From positions 1-10,323 of the forward strand of contig DAOTUB010000075.1 in the NCBI GenBank assembly GCA_034437455.1: a DNA stretch of 10,323 bases. The letters are read 5' to 3'. This DNA is from DAOTUB01 sp034437455. Its GTDB lineage: Bacteria; Chloroflexota; Anaerolineae; B4-G1. The notes under the pieces are model-generated. The model was not told where the DNA came from. It saw nothing but the letters and a program-made list of their open reading frames with translations, and ran no database searches. Below, piece by piece: positions 1 through 6,307 of the stretch; position 1 is the first letter of the stretch, and every line of letters starts with the position of its first letter. The position numbers and the translations under genes are program-made.

Positions 1-496
1 AGTGTTGGGCTGGAGCAGCAGCGAAAGCCACCAGGGACTGGTCCTGGCGGCCTTTCTGGTGTTGCTTGCGGATAAAACCCTGGAGGCGTTGCCCTCGAAC
101 CTGGCGCAGCTCTGGCAGTGGAACGTGCAATCCGGCGTCGCTGCCTGGAGTTGGGATTACGAGCAAAAAGACCCGGCACGCGAGCGGTTGGCGCACGCCT
201 ACGCGGAACAATTCGCCGCAGCCGCGTTGAGCGCCGACCAGCAGGAGCGGTTTCTGTCCTGGTGTCTGGACGTGACACAGCAGCGGGTGGACGCTATCGT
301 GGGCAATCAGCATCGCCGCAGTTATAACAAGGCCGCCGTGCTGACCGTGGCCTGCGCTGAGGTGCTGCGACTGCGGGAGGATCAGACAGCCGCTGACGCG
401 CTGGTGAGCGATGTACGCGGTCGTTTCCCCCGTCATCGCGCTTTCCAGGCGGAGATGAAGGCTGCGCTCTCTCGGATGGGGCACGACCGGCGGTGA
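1..496 (+). CDS. 3' end of an unrecognised gene (5' end outside window)
   Basis: The reading frame is open from the first bases to a TGA at 494-496, giving about 164 visible residues. The first in-frame start codon is a GTG at base 2 with no room for a ribosome binding site, so the gene most likely begins upstream of the window. The visible part is soluble, mostly helical and Ala/Leu/Arg-rich. Its tail (roughly residues 105-158) contains a helical pattern with a short RFPRHRAFQAEM segment that looks like a TPR-like helical hairpin. I associate such tails loosely with SWIM-zinc-finger proteins, but no SWIM cysteines or histidines are visible, so I do not assign a family. The stop codon overlaps a GTG of a tiny downstream ORF (GTGA), suggesting it may be part of an operon. 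It shows no clear link with the NTPase genes further right. Confidence 0.7.
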   Translation, partial: VLGWSSSESHQGLVLAAFLVLLADKTLEALPSNLAQLWQWNVQSGVAAWSWDYEQKDPARERLAHAYAEQFAAAALSADQQERFLSWCLDVTQQRVDAIVGNQHRRSYNKAAVLTVACAEVLRLREDQTAADALVSDVRGRFPRHRAFQAEMKAALSRMGHDRR

Positions 497-579
497 AGGA
501 GCGGGAGCAGAAGGGGCTTGGGGAACCGGTGTTTGATCTTCTGAAAAGTGCACTGAATGATACGATTGGGGAGGAATGA
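493..579 (+). CDS. Possible 28-aa micro-ORF coupled to both neighbours
   Basis: A GTG at 493 overlaps the upstream gene's stop (GTGA) and opens a 28-codon frame ending at TGA 577-579. That stop in turn overlaps an ATG at 576 (ATGA). The peptide starts KEREQKGLGEPVFDLLKSAL and ends in acidic residues; it would be a charged amphipathic helix. The chain of two 4-nt stop/start overlaps is typical of translationally coupled operon genes, and it is the main support. The peptide is very short, has no clear ribosome binding site of its own and matches no family I recognise. It could equally be a leader stretch between two genes. Confidence 0.3.
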   Translation: MKEREQKGLGEPVFDLLKSALNDTIGEE

Positions 580-581
580 CG

Positions 582-770
582 ATGAAACGGTCACAGAGGC
601 ATCGGTTGTTCCTCGGCTTTTCCGCCGGCGCTGCTGCGAGTCTGGCGGCTTGGCTGGTCCGGCGTGGGCAGGCTGCACGCTTGGTCCTGGCAAATCGAGT
701 GAACTATCCGTCTTGCTTCGTCGCCTCCAATGTATCCATTTTTTCGATCAGCCTCTGTGCAGCTTCGTAA
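582..770 (+). pseudogene. Small membrane-protein-like ORF, probably 3'-truncated
   Basis: GGGGAGGA at 568-575 is a strong Shine-Dalgarno placed correctly for the ATG at 582; the ATG at 576 is too close to it. The predicted product begins MKRSQRHRLFLGFSAGAAAS, then AAWLVRRGQAARLVL. This is a basic N-terminus followed by a Gly/Ala-rich hydrophobic stretch, resembling a signal anchor or a YtxH-like small membrane protein (resemblance only). From about base 700 the frame runs antisense through the 3' end of the minus-strand gene at 704-1882 and gives a non-descript tail to a TGA at 768-770. The likeliest reading is the 5' part of a gene whose original 3' end was lost when the neighbouring segment was joined here. 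A genuine 62-aa overlapping gene is the alternative. Confidence 0.35.
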
Positions 771-1882
771 AGCTCCTTCGATCGTTGCGCGCCACCCGGA
801 AGACTTAAACCAGTATTGTGACGTTCGGCCATTTTCCAGAGATCACGTATATTGTGAGCTAATTTGTCCTCTTTCACAATGGCGGATAAACCATCCTCCT
901 TGAAAATCGTCTCCAGAGGTACCATGCTGGTCTCAACTCCGTTGTCAGCAGCATACTCCGACTGCAAGGTCGCCAGGCGCAGCAGTCCATATACGTTTTC
1001 CCGGTTTATTTCTTTTTGACGCTTTTGCGAACGATGTTCTTCAATCCACTTGGGAATGAGGGTCGCCAATGCACCGGTCATCACGCCAACAACAATACCC
1101 AATAGTTCATTGGGGACTTTGCGAATGATGTTCTCTTCAAGCGCCACAAGGTCCCCGCTGACGTATAGAGTCTGGGAGTGGGAGATCCCGACCACATCAG
1201 TCCATGCATACTCGATGCTTAACTGCGGCTGAGGATGCTGCCCCCCAACCGTGGGGGTGAACACTTGACGAGGAGTTTGACCCGGCAGGATGTCCTCCAG
1301 TGCAATGGGCGCTTCCCATGTCAAGTCGGCACCATTGCCGCTCACCAGCACCTGCGTCAACGCGAATGGTGAACCGTTGCGAATCCAGAGTTCCACGGGC
1401 AAACAATCGCCCTCGCGAGCAGTTCTCTGGCTGACGATAACACCAGCTTCCACGCCTGCTTCAACCAACTCCACGTGCACAGAAGCATCTCCTACGATCA
1501 GTTGCTCATGCTTTTCCTCACCAACGGTGTAGTGTGCCTCAAGGATTGGTTTCAGGTCGCCGTTGATGAGTGGGACAGCAGACACATCCAGCACGAGGGT
1601 GCTGGTGAGCGTCTCGACGGTTAGAGCATCATCAAGCCAGACCCAGGCCTGTACATCGCCTGATCGCAATTCGACGGAGCCAATACTTTGCTGCACGCGC
1701 GGCGTGAGAGCGATGCGCCAAGTCATAGGTGCTCCTGTGGTGACTTGCGCTTGCGTAGTCGTGATCGTAATTTCCAGCGGAGGCTTCGTCTGTTGTGTCG
1801 GAGCGGCGAGGATGTAAGACGTATTCGCAAGATTGAGCATTGTGCAAATTGCGATGATTGTCATCCAACGGATCGCGCGCAT
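704..1882 (-). CDS. Predicted single-pass membrane protein with extracytoplasmic beta-rich domain
   Basis: This 392-aa protein starts at ATG (1882-1880, complement), preceded by an excellent AAGGAGGGG (complement of 1887-1895). Residues 1-27 are a Sec-type signal peptide: a basic start, a hydrophobic core, and an AA-P cleavage-like site. Residues about 35-245 are rich in alternating beta-type residues and look like one or two Ig-like or CARDB-like domains exposed outside the cytoplasm; this is a fold guess. A transmembrane helix covers about 259-278 (LLGIVVGVMTGALATLIP), followed by a basic stop-transfer segment (EEHRSQKRQK). Residues about 290-392 form a helical cytoplasmic tail. It is transcribed divergently from the DNA-binding NTPase gene through a shared promoter region, which suggests functional linkage. 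A sensor or membrane-anchor role for the module is inference; I do not recognise a named family. Confidence 0.8.
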   Translation of the reverse strand: MRAIRWMTIIAICTMLNLANTSYILAAPTQQTKPPLEITITTTQAQVTTGAPMTWRIALTPRVQQSIGSVELRSGDVQAWVWLDDALTVETLTSTLVLDVSAVPLINGDLKPILEAHYTVGEEKHEQLIVGDASVHVELVEAGVEAGVIVSQRTAREGDCLPVELWIRNGSPFALTQVLVSGNGADLTWEAPIALEDILPGQTPRQVFTPTVGGQHPQPQLSIEYAWTDVVGISHSQTLYVSGDLVALEENIIRKVPNELLGIVVGVMTGALATLIPKWIEEHRSQKRQKEINRENVYGLLRLATLQSEYAADNGVETSMVPLETIFKEDGLSAIVKEDKLAHNIRDLWKMAERHNTGLSLPGGAQRSKELYEAAQRLIEKMDTLEATKQDG

Positions 1883-1921
1883 TGTACCCCTCCTTCATCA
1901 AAACATTGCTTTGTCATTACC

Positions 1922-1949
1922 ATTATACTGCCTTGCCGCCTCACGACAA
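1922..1949 (-). promoter_or_regulatory. Promoter for the minus-strand membrane-protein gene
   Basis: On the minus strand there is a perfect -10 TATAAT (complement of 1922-1927) with a -35-like TTGTCG (complement of 1944-1949) and a 16-bp spacer. Transcription would start near 1915, about 30 bases before the ATG, leaving room for the strong ribosome binding site. Confidence 0.7.
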
Positions 1950-1957
1950 GTTTGCCG
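1932..1957. promoter_or_regulatory. Candidate operator: three [CT]TTGYCG half-sites between divergent promoters
   Basis: CTTGCCG (1932-1938), its near-inverse CGACAAG (1944-1950) and TTTGCCG (1951-1957) are three copies of one 7-mer. The first two form a dyad with a 5-bp centre. The second and third are back to back and contain the -35 hexamers of both promoters. A protein bound here could control both genes at once. The sites are seen directly; binding is inference. Confidence 0.4.
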
Positions 1958-1980
1958 AGGCGTCAATTCTGTGGTATGCT
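1952..1980 (+). promoter_or_regulatory. Promoter for the winged-helix NTPase gene
   Basis: TTGCCG (1952-1957) and TATGCT (1975-1980) are separated by an optimal 17 bp, predicting a start near 1987 and a short 5' leader. The -35 lies only 2 bp from the -35 of the opposing promoter, so the two polymerases would compete or be co-regulated. Confidence 0.6.
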
Positions 1981-1997
1981 TGTGACAAAGGTGTGAC
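1981..1997 (-). promoter_or_regulatory. Direct-repeat box A (GTCAC-N6-GTCAC, minus strand)
   Basis: On the plus strand TGTGAC occurs at 1981-1986 and again at 1992-1997, exactly 11 bp apart; read on the minus strand this is GTCAC-N6-GTCAC. It starts directly after the -10 hexamer of the promoter for the gene at 2020 and covers the predicted start of transcription, a position that fits repression. Direct repeats with one-helical-turn spacing are how OmpR/PhoB-type winged helices bind, and the adjacent gene encodes such a domain, so autorepression is the simplest idea. The same box recurs at 3570 and 9425. Confidence 0.5.
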
Positions 1998-2019
1998 GTA
2001 GCATCCGGGAGAATTTTTC

Positions 2020-3510
2020 GTGTCCAAGGATTATAGTTACAGCCGTCGTTTTGGACGCTGGCTGGAAAGATTCGGATTTACGGACGAACCCTTCGCGCTG
2101 TACGAAGCAGACCAGGAGCGTTCTTATCTGCCATACTTTTTCGTGGACCGACCTTACCTGCACGATGTCCTTGGCGACCCTGCCCACCCCCAGACAGCCT
2201 TCCTTATGGCTGGCCGTGGGAAGGGAAAGACCGCAACCCGTGAGATGGTGGCCTACGAATGCGCACATGCGCGGTTGCGTCGCCGCGCGTTGGCCGTGCG
2301 CTATTATGACTTCAGCCTGCTTCTAGAGCAGGCACGAGGCGACCTGTCTCGGCTTACTGCCCGTCACCACATCCGCACCATCGCGCGTCATATATTCAGG
2401 GCACTTACTGAAGATGTTCCGCCAACCTACTTTGATCTCTTGGAAGAGACGGAGCGGGCTTTTTTAATGGGCTACGCGGCAGAGTTTGCAGACCCCATTT
2501 CGAGTTTGAAGTTGGGCCAGATTTTGCCGGACGAGTCTGTGCAACTCGATTGGGATGCTCTCTCGCCCCTGGAGACACTGGAAACCCTCTCCGGGTTGGT
2601 AACGCAGTTAGGTCAGTCGCCCGAGGCTAGGTATCAGGCGCTATATGTGCTGGTAGATCGAGTGGACGAGACTGCCGCTGGCCCCGAAGCGGCGGTACCA
2701 TTGCTAAAACCACTGGCCAGCGAGGGACCATTACTGGAGATGGCGCGTGTCGCGTTCAAGTTCTTTCTCCCTATCGAAGTAGGCGAACAACTGCGGCAAA
2801 CTGCCTCCCTACGCCCTGACCGCGTGTGTATGCGGACCATCACCTGGGACGAGGCCGCGCTGCGCAATATGGTTCAACAACGGTTGTCATACTACAGCGA
2901 GGGCAGGATCGAGCGACTGGGGGAACTTTGCACGTCAGGGGCAAAGTTCAGTGCGATGGAGCGACTGATTTGTGCCTGTGAAGGCTCTCCCCGTACATTA
3001 CTGCGGCTGTGCCGGGCACTCATTCACCATCACGTTGCACATGCTGATGAGACAAGCACGCTGATCACCCACACAGAACTCATAGACACACTGCGCGATT
3101 TTGAGCACCGATTGGAAGCAGAGCGTGCGCCGCTTGCTCCCATCGGGGTAACAGAAACCACCCCCTCTGCACCTGTTGTGCCTCCAGAGAGCGGGCTCTA
3201 TCTGGACAAAAAAGGGCACGTCTGGGTGGATGGCGAACTGCTCACACCGGCGCTCTCTCAACTAGAGTTCCGGCTTTTGGAAGCGCTGTACCGGCAGGCA
3301 CCGGAAATTGTTCCCCATGAAACACTGATCGAGGCTATCTGGCCCTCTTCGGCCTGGATGTCCGGTGAAACCACACACAGTATGGATGAACAGAACCTGC
3401 GCAAGCTGATCGCCCGGCTGCGAGATCGGCTGAAACCTGGAGAACCTGAGCAGCGTTCACGTTTTGTAAAAAATGTGCGCGGACGTGGTTATTGGCTTGA
3501 GGTCAGCTAG
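2020..3510 (+). CDS. P-loop NTPase fused to C-terminal OmpR/PhoB-type winged-helix domain
   Basis: The gene encodes 496 aa and begins with GTG at 2020, 6 bases after GGGAGAA (2007-2013). Residues 1-62 hold a conserved-looking lead-in (FGFTDEPFALYEAD, then LPYFFVDRPY). Walker A is AGRGKGKT at 64-71, with Ala replacing the usual first Gly. Walker B is YVLVDRVDE at about 209-217. A GSPRTLLRL segment at 322-330 resembles the sensor-2 region of ORC/Cdc6-like AAA+ proteins. After a Pro-rich linker (about 370-390), residues 393-496 form a complete winged helix: LTPALSQLEFRLLEAL, a recognition-helix region near 455-471, and the terminal RGRGYWLEV hairpin. There is no receiver domain, so DNA binding is probably gated by ATP or by partner NTPases rather than phosphorylation. 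It is the likely transcriptional regulator of the module (inference). No obvious terminator follows. Confidence 0.88.
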   Translation: MSKDYSYSRRFGRWLERFGFTDEPFALYEADQERSYLPYFFVDRPYLHDVLGDPAHPQTAFLMAGRGKGKTATREMVAYECAHARLRRRALAVRYYDFSLLLEQARGDLSRLTARHHIRTIARHIFRALTEDVPPTYFDLLEETERAFLMGYAAEFADPISSLKLGQILPDESVQLDWDALSPLETLETLSGLVTQLGQSPEARYQALYVLVDRVDETAAGPEAAVPLLKPLASEGPLLEMARVAFKFFLPIEVGEQLRQTASLRPDRVCMRTITWDEAALRNMVQQRLSYYSEGRIERLGELCTSGAKFSAMERLICACEGSPRTLLRLCRALIHHHVAHADETSTLITHTELIDTLRDFEHRLEAERAPLAPIGVTETTPSAPVVPPESGLYLDKKGHVWVDGELLTPALSQLEFRLLEALYRQAPEIVPHETLIEAIWPSSAWMSGETTHSMDEQNLRKLIARLRDRLKPGEPEQRSRFVKNVRGRGYWLEVS

Positions 3511-3678
3511 AAAGCAAGCAGGCAGTCGTCACATTTCCCTCCCGCGTTGCCACTCTTTTGCCTTGGTGGTGTCACATTCCTGTCATAGAAACTGCTGCCC
3601 ATGTCTGTTATCCTGGAGGCTGTCCTGAGCGGCCGGGTCAGAGGGCGGGCATAACTGGCGATATAGCTGACCGAATAA
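3511..3678. other. Intergenic region upstream of the NTPase operon
   Basis: No credible gene lies between 3511 and 3897. This first part holds a lone CGTCAC half-site (3527-3532), a TTGCC direct repeat with an 11-bp period (3547-3551 and 3558-3562), and direct-repeat box B (3570-3586). A TTATCC at 3608-3613 could serve as a -10, but no good -35 partner is visible, as would be expected for an activator-dependent promoter. A small hairpin around 3623-3643 has no U tract. I see no convincing terminator for the gene ending at 3510. Confidence 0.4.
3570..3586 (+). promoter_or_regulatory. Direct-repeat box B (TGTCAC-N5-TGTCAT)
   Basis: TGTCAC at 3570-3575 and TGTCAT at 3581-3586 are 11 bp apart. 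The layout closely resembles the classical PhoB box (tandem TGTCAY-like half-sites, 11-bp period). It lies about 310 bp upstream of the NTPase operon, but only about 180 bp away if the inserted 139-bp element and one 8-bp duplicate are removed. With no strong -35 nearby, activation rather than repression is possible here. Confidence 0.45.
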
Positions 3679-3686
3679 ACCGCCTC
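3679..3686 (+). repeat. Target-site duplication, left copy (ACCGCCTC)
   Basis: This 8-bp sequence directly abuts the left terminal inverted repeat of the element at 3687-3825 and is repeated perfectly at 3826-3833. Confidence 0.8.
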
Positions 3687-3825
3687 CGCTCATATGGGAA
3701 ATTAGGTGAAATGGCCTTCGATCCCATTTTTAACCGCCAGTAGTGGGTGTTCGCTGCGCAATGACAGATATATGGGGGTAGAAACAAGCCATCTGGTACG
3801 TTTCACCTAATTCCCTACATGAGCG
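3687..3825. mobile_element. 139-bp MITE-like element with 25-bp terminal inverted repeats
   Basis: The left end (3687-3711) and right end (3801-3825) are inverted copies with 22 of 25 positions identical, sharing CGCTCAT at the outer tip and AATTAGGTGAAA at the inner side. Perfect 8-bp direct repeats (ACCGCCTC) flank it on both sides with no gap, the signature of transposition. The 89-bp interior has no coding capacity, so movement would need a transposase in trans. Families that make 8-bp duplications include ISL3, IS66, IS256 and IS1595; the tip sequence does not let me choose among them. It lies between box B and the ATG at 3898 and pushes the operon away from its upstream control region. 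Confidence 0.85.
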
Positions 3826-3833
3826 ACCGCCTC
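3826..3833 (+). repeat. Target-site duplication, right copy (ACCGCCTC)
   Basis: Perfect direct repeat of 3679-3686, abutting the right terminal inverted repeat. The empty site would have read through a single ACCGCCTC. Confidence 0.8.
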
Positions 3834-3897
3834 ATTGCTTACAGAAGGATGCTACGCATTTTCTTTCACGACGAACTGTATCATCGGGAAATTTTTT

Positions 3898-5157
3898 ATG
3901 GATCAAATTGCCTGGGATATGCGATATGGACTGCCAAACCAAACGTATCTGAAGTTTATCACTCGCTATCTGCTGCAACTGGAAACTGAAAAACTGTTCG
4001 TCGATCCATTCGCCCTGGATGTGCCGATGAGGATTGAAGATGCCATCTACGTGGAGCGAGAATACGTTCAAGATGAGATCTGTCAACTGGGCACCAAGAT
4101 TATCGTGGGACAGAATGGAAGTGGGAAGACGACCCTGTTCAAGCGGCTGCCGGGCTTGCTGGAGAGCCGGACTCTGGTCGTGCGGCTACCACTGGCTCAG
4201 ATCGGGGCCACAGTTCCTGAACAGGAATTGGCAGAGGGTAAGACCAGTCTGTTAATCCCTAATCTCCTTGTGCGCTACATCTTTGACGCTTACTGGGAAG
4301 ATTTGTTGTGCAATTCTTTCAATCGCGGCAGATTTTTACCCCGACTGCGCCAGTACCGACAGTGGATGAACAGGCTTTGTTGGTTTTATCGTCACTATTG
4401 CCCCTTGCCTCCCGAAATTCCTGAGGAGTTTGAACTTATGGCGTGGTTGCATACTTCACCATCCGGTGATGAACTGTTCAATTCCAATGCTCCCGAAGAT
4501 GTGTTACGAGATTTGATTCATTTTGTTACGTTTCAACCAGAGCGATATGGAGCTTCTCTCCACCAACCGTACGCACGGATACAGATCCTCGTAGATGGTA
4601 CCGAACGACCCTCTAACCTGGCTATCACCAGATTGATCCAGGATGCGGAAAGACTATACAATCTGTGTCTGGATCGGGTGCAATTCAAGCTGTTTGTTGA
4701 TTCAGCCTGGCAGAAACAAATAGAAACTATGGATTGCGTGCGACAGGGACGGGTGGCAGTGTATATCCTACCACCATGGAGCGAGGAGGAACTGCGTCAG
4801 GTTCTGCATCGTCGCCTGACTGCCTGGGGACGAGGCGAGTACGATTCAGTGTACGATTGGGGAAAGCTCATACCCACGGACTATCTGGAACCTGCTGCCC
4901 AGACAAGATTTGTCGGGACCATCGTCGATGAGGCCAGAAAAGTTTACACAGAGAAAGAAAAGATAAATGGGGATGGTTTAGACGCGCCAATCCACCTGTT
5001 GAGATTGGCGCGCGGCCTTCTGGCTGCCTGTGCGGGGTGCTGGAAGGAACAAGAATATCCCCTTCCATTGAACTACGACAGGCTCAAGGAACTTGCACGT
5101 CTTTACTGGACGACAGGAGAGGAGAAAAAGGAAAATGCCCAGTTTTCAAGATCGTGA
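3898..5157 (+). CDS. P-loop NTPase, paralogue of the winged-helix NTPase core
   Basis: The product is 419 aa from ATG 3898, 8 bases after a modest GGGA. An in-frame TTG at 3835 would add 21 residues, but it has no ribosome binding site and sits right after the inserted element. Walker A is GQNGSGKT at 71-78, fully canonical; Walker B is IQILVDGTE at 228-236. Residues 291-313 (LPPWSEEELRQVLHRRL and on) match in pattern the ITWDEAALRNMVQQRL segment of the protein at 2020-3510. APIHLLRLARGLL (363-375) matches that protein's GSPRTLLRLCRALI. The two are therefore probably homologous ATPases of one AAA+/STAND-like group, this one without a DNA-binding domain. A Cys-x-x-Cys pair occurs at 378-381. 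The 3' end overlaps the next gene by 23 bases, implying co-transcription. Its role is unknown; an ATP-dependent switch working with its neighbours is inferred. Confidence 0.82.
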   Translation: MDQIAWDMRYGLPNQTYLKFITRYLLQLETEKLFVDPFALDVPMRIEDAIYVEREYVQDEICQLGTKIIVGQNGSGKTTLFKRLPGLLESRTLVVRLPLAQIGATVPEQELAEGKTSLLIPNLLVRYIFDAYWEDLLCNSFNRGRFLPRLRQYRQWMNRLCWFYRHYCPLPPEIPEEFELMAWLHTSPSGDELFNSNAPEDVLRDLIHFVTFQPERYGASLHQPYARIQILVDGTERPSNLAITRLIQDAERLYNLCLDRVQFKLFVDSAWQKQIETMDCVRQGRVAVYILPPWSEEELRQVLHRRLTAWGRGEYDSVYDWGKLIPTDYLEPAAQTRFVGTIVDEARKVYTEKEKINGDGLDAPIHLLRLARGLLAACAGCWKEQEYPLPLNYDRLKELARLYWTTGEEKKENAQFSRS

Positions 5158-6307
5158 ACAGGAGATCGAGCAAATCTGCGCCCCGGTAGATCAGACCGCC
5201 CTGCTGAATGTCTACGGAGAAGCCGGTATCGGCAAGTCATGCTTGCTGCACGAAGCGGCGCAGCGATTGAGGAAAGTATCTCCTCCGGCCCTGGTTCTGG
5301 AAGTGGATCTCGAACCGCTGGCTGATGTGCCAGCGAACCGGCCAGAGACAGCCCTACGCGCCTTGATCGCACAGTCAAAAGGCCAATTGGGCGGCGTGTG
5401 GCAAAATGCAGAACAGGTGGCCGGGCAGGTCGTGGCGCAACTGATCGATCTGGCCGTCCGCACGTCGGTGGTTTTGATGTTCGATACCACCGAGGCGCTC
5501 CAGGAAGATATGGAGTTCTGGCGTTGGATGGAGGCCAACCTGGTCGGTCCTCTGACAATTGAAGGACAGATACGACAGGTCTTTGCCGGCCGTATCCCGG
5601 TTCCCTGGCGCAGAATCGAGGTACGGCGGGTTTTGAGGCTCCTGCGTCTGGATCCTCTGCCTGCCCAGGACGCTGCCAGAGATCTGGTCAAGGAGGTGTT
5701 ACAACAACAGAATCCAGACCTTGAAGGAGAAGAGACGCTAGAACAAGTGGTTGACCTGGTAATGGAGTTCTCCTTTGGACATCCATTGTTGTCCGAGAAA
5801 CTGGCCCAGTACGTGGCTCCTCGTTGGCCAGCATCCGATCCCAATCGATTCAAGCGAGAACTCGGTGAGCAAGTCGTCCGGCCATTTATTGAGCAGTTCT
5901 TATTCGATGATATTGACCACCCGTGGGATGAAATCCTATGGTGGGCCAGCGTACTGGATTGGTTTGACGCCACGATCTTGCAAAGATACCTGGGTCGTGT
6001 TGACCAGGAGTTGATCGAGGGACGACCTGACTATTTCTTCATCCAGAGGATCACCCGCCTGCGTATCCGCCACACGGTGGTCTGGCGCGAGGCGAGTGGG
6101 GACCGATTACACGGTGTCATCGCGGACATCGTACGGCATTGCCTGATGGTTCTGGCCCCAGACCGTTACCACAGCGCGTGCCAATCGGCCGCAGAGACCT
6201 TTGAAACGCTGGCGAGTGAATTCCCCGAGGAATCTCCGGAAGCCGAGCAGTATCGCCAGGAAGCAAGAGTATATAGACAACGCGCAGAACAGGAGATAGT
6301 AAAATGA
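5135..6307 (+). CDS. Short STAND-type NTPase
   Basis: The chosen start is ATG 5135, 10 bases after AGGAGAGGAG (5115-5124), giving 390 aa. A TTG 42 bases upstream is in frame but lies before that ribosome binding site. A short lead (FQDREQEIEQI) resembles the 'FVGRExEL' entry of STAND ATPases. Walker A is GEAGIGKS at 28-35, Walker B VVLMFDTTE at 112-120, and a sensor-1-like RQVFAGR is at 147-153. A DPLP segment at 173-176 and a GHPLLSEKLAQYV segment at 215-227 correspond to the GxP motif that follows the NTPase core in this clade. Residues about 260-340 are compatible with a winged-helix arm, and a charged helix ends the protein (365-390). No repeat or effector domain follows, so it looks like a stripped-down STAND partner of the next gene. 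Its stop overlaps the next start (ATGA). Confidence 0.82.
   Translation: MPSFQDREQEIEQICAPVDQTALLNVYGEAGIGKSCLLHEAAQRLRKVSPPALVLEVDLEPLADVPANRPETALRALIAQSKGQLGGVWQNAEQVAGQVVAQLIDLAVRTSVVLMFDTTEALQEDMEFWRWMEANLVGPLTIEGQIRQVFAGRIPVPWRRIEVRRVLRLLRLDPLPAQDAARDLVKEVLQQQNPDLEGEETLEQVVDLVMEFSFGHPLLSEKLAQYVAPRWPASDPNRFKRELGEQVVRPFIEQFLFDDIDHPWDEILWWASVLDWFDATILQRYLGRVDQELIEGRPDYFFIQRITRLRIRHTVVWREASGDRLHGVIADIVRHCLMVLAPDRYHSACQSAAETFETLASEFPEESPEAEQYRQEARVYRQRAEQEIVK

Noticed and set aside
1912..1917. Single TGTCAT near the start of the minus-strand transcript
   Set aside because: No partner half-site 11 bp away on either side, so it is not counted as a fourth box.
3527..3532. CGTCAC half-site after the winged-helix gene
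   Set aside because: No partner at 11-bp spacing; noted only as a lone half-site.
3558..3743. 61-codon plus-strand ORF in the intergenic region
   Set aside because: It spans the direct-repeat box and half of the inserted element, has no ribosome binding site and encodes no recognisable sequence.
3835..3897. Longer N-terminus of the 419-aa NTPase from TTG 3835
   Set aside because: No ribosome binding site; it begins directly after the transposon target duplication, and the ATG at 3898 has a modest GGGA at suitable distance.
5093..5134. Upstream TTG start for the 390-aa NTPase
   Set aside because: The strong AGGAGAGGAG lies downstream of it and points to ATG 5135.
5212..5973. 253-codon minus-strand open frame
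   Set aside because: Antisense to the 390-aa NTPase; low-complexity Ser/Arg/Thr composition typical of shadow frames.
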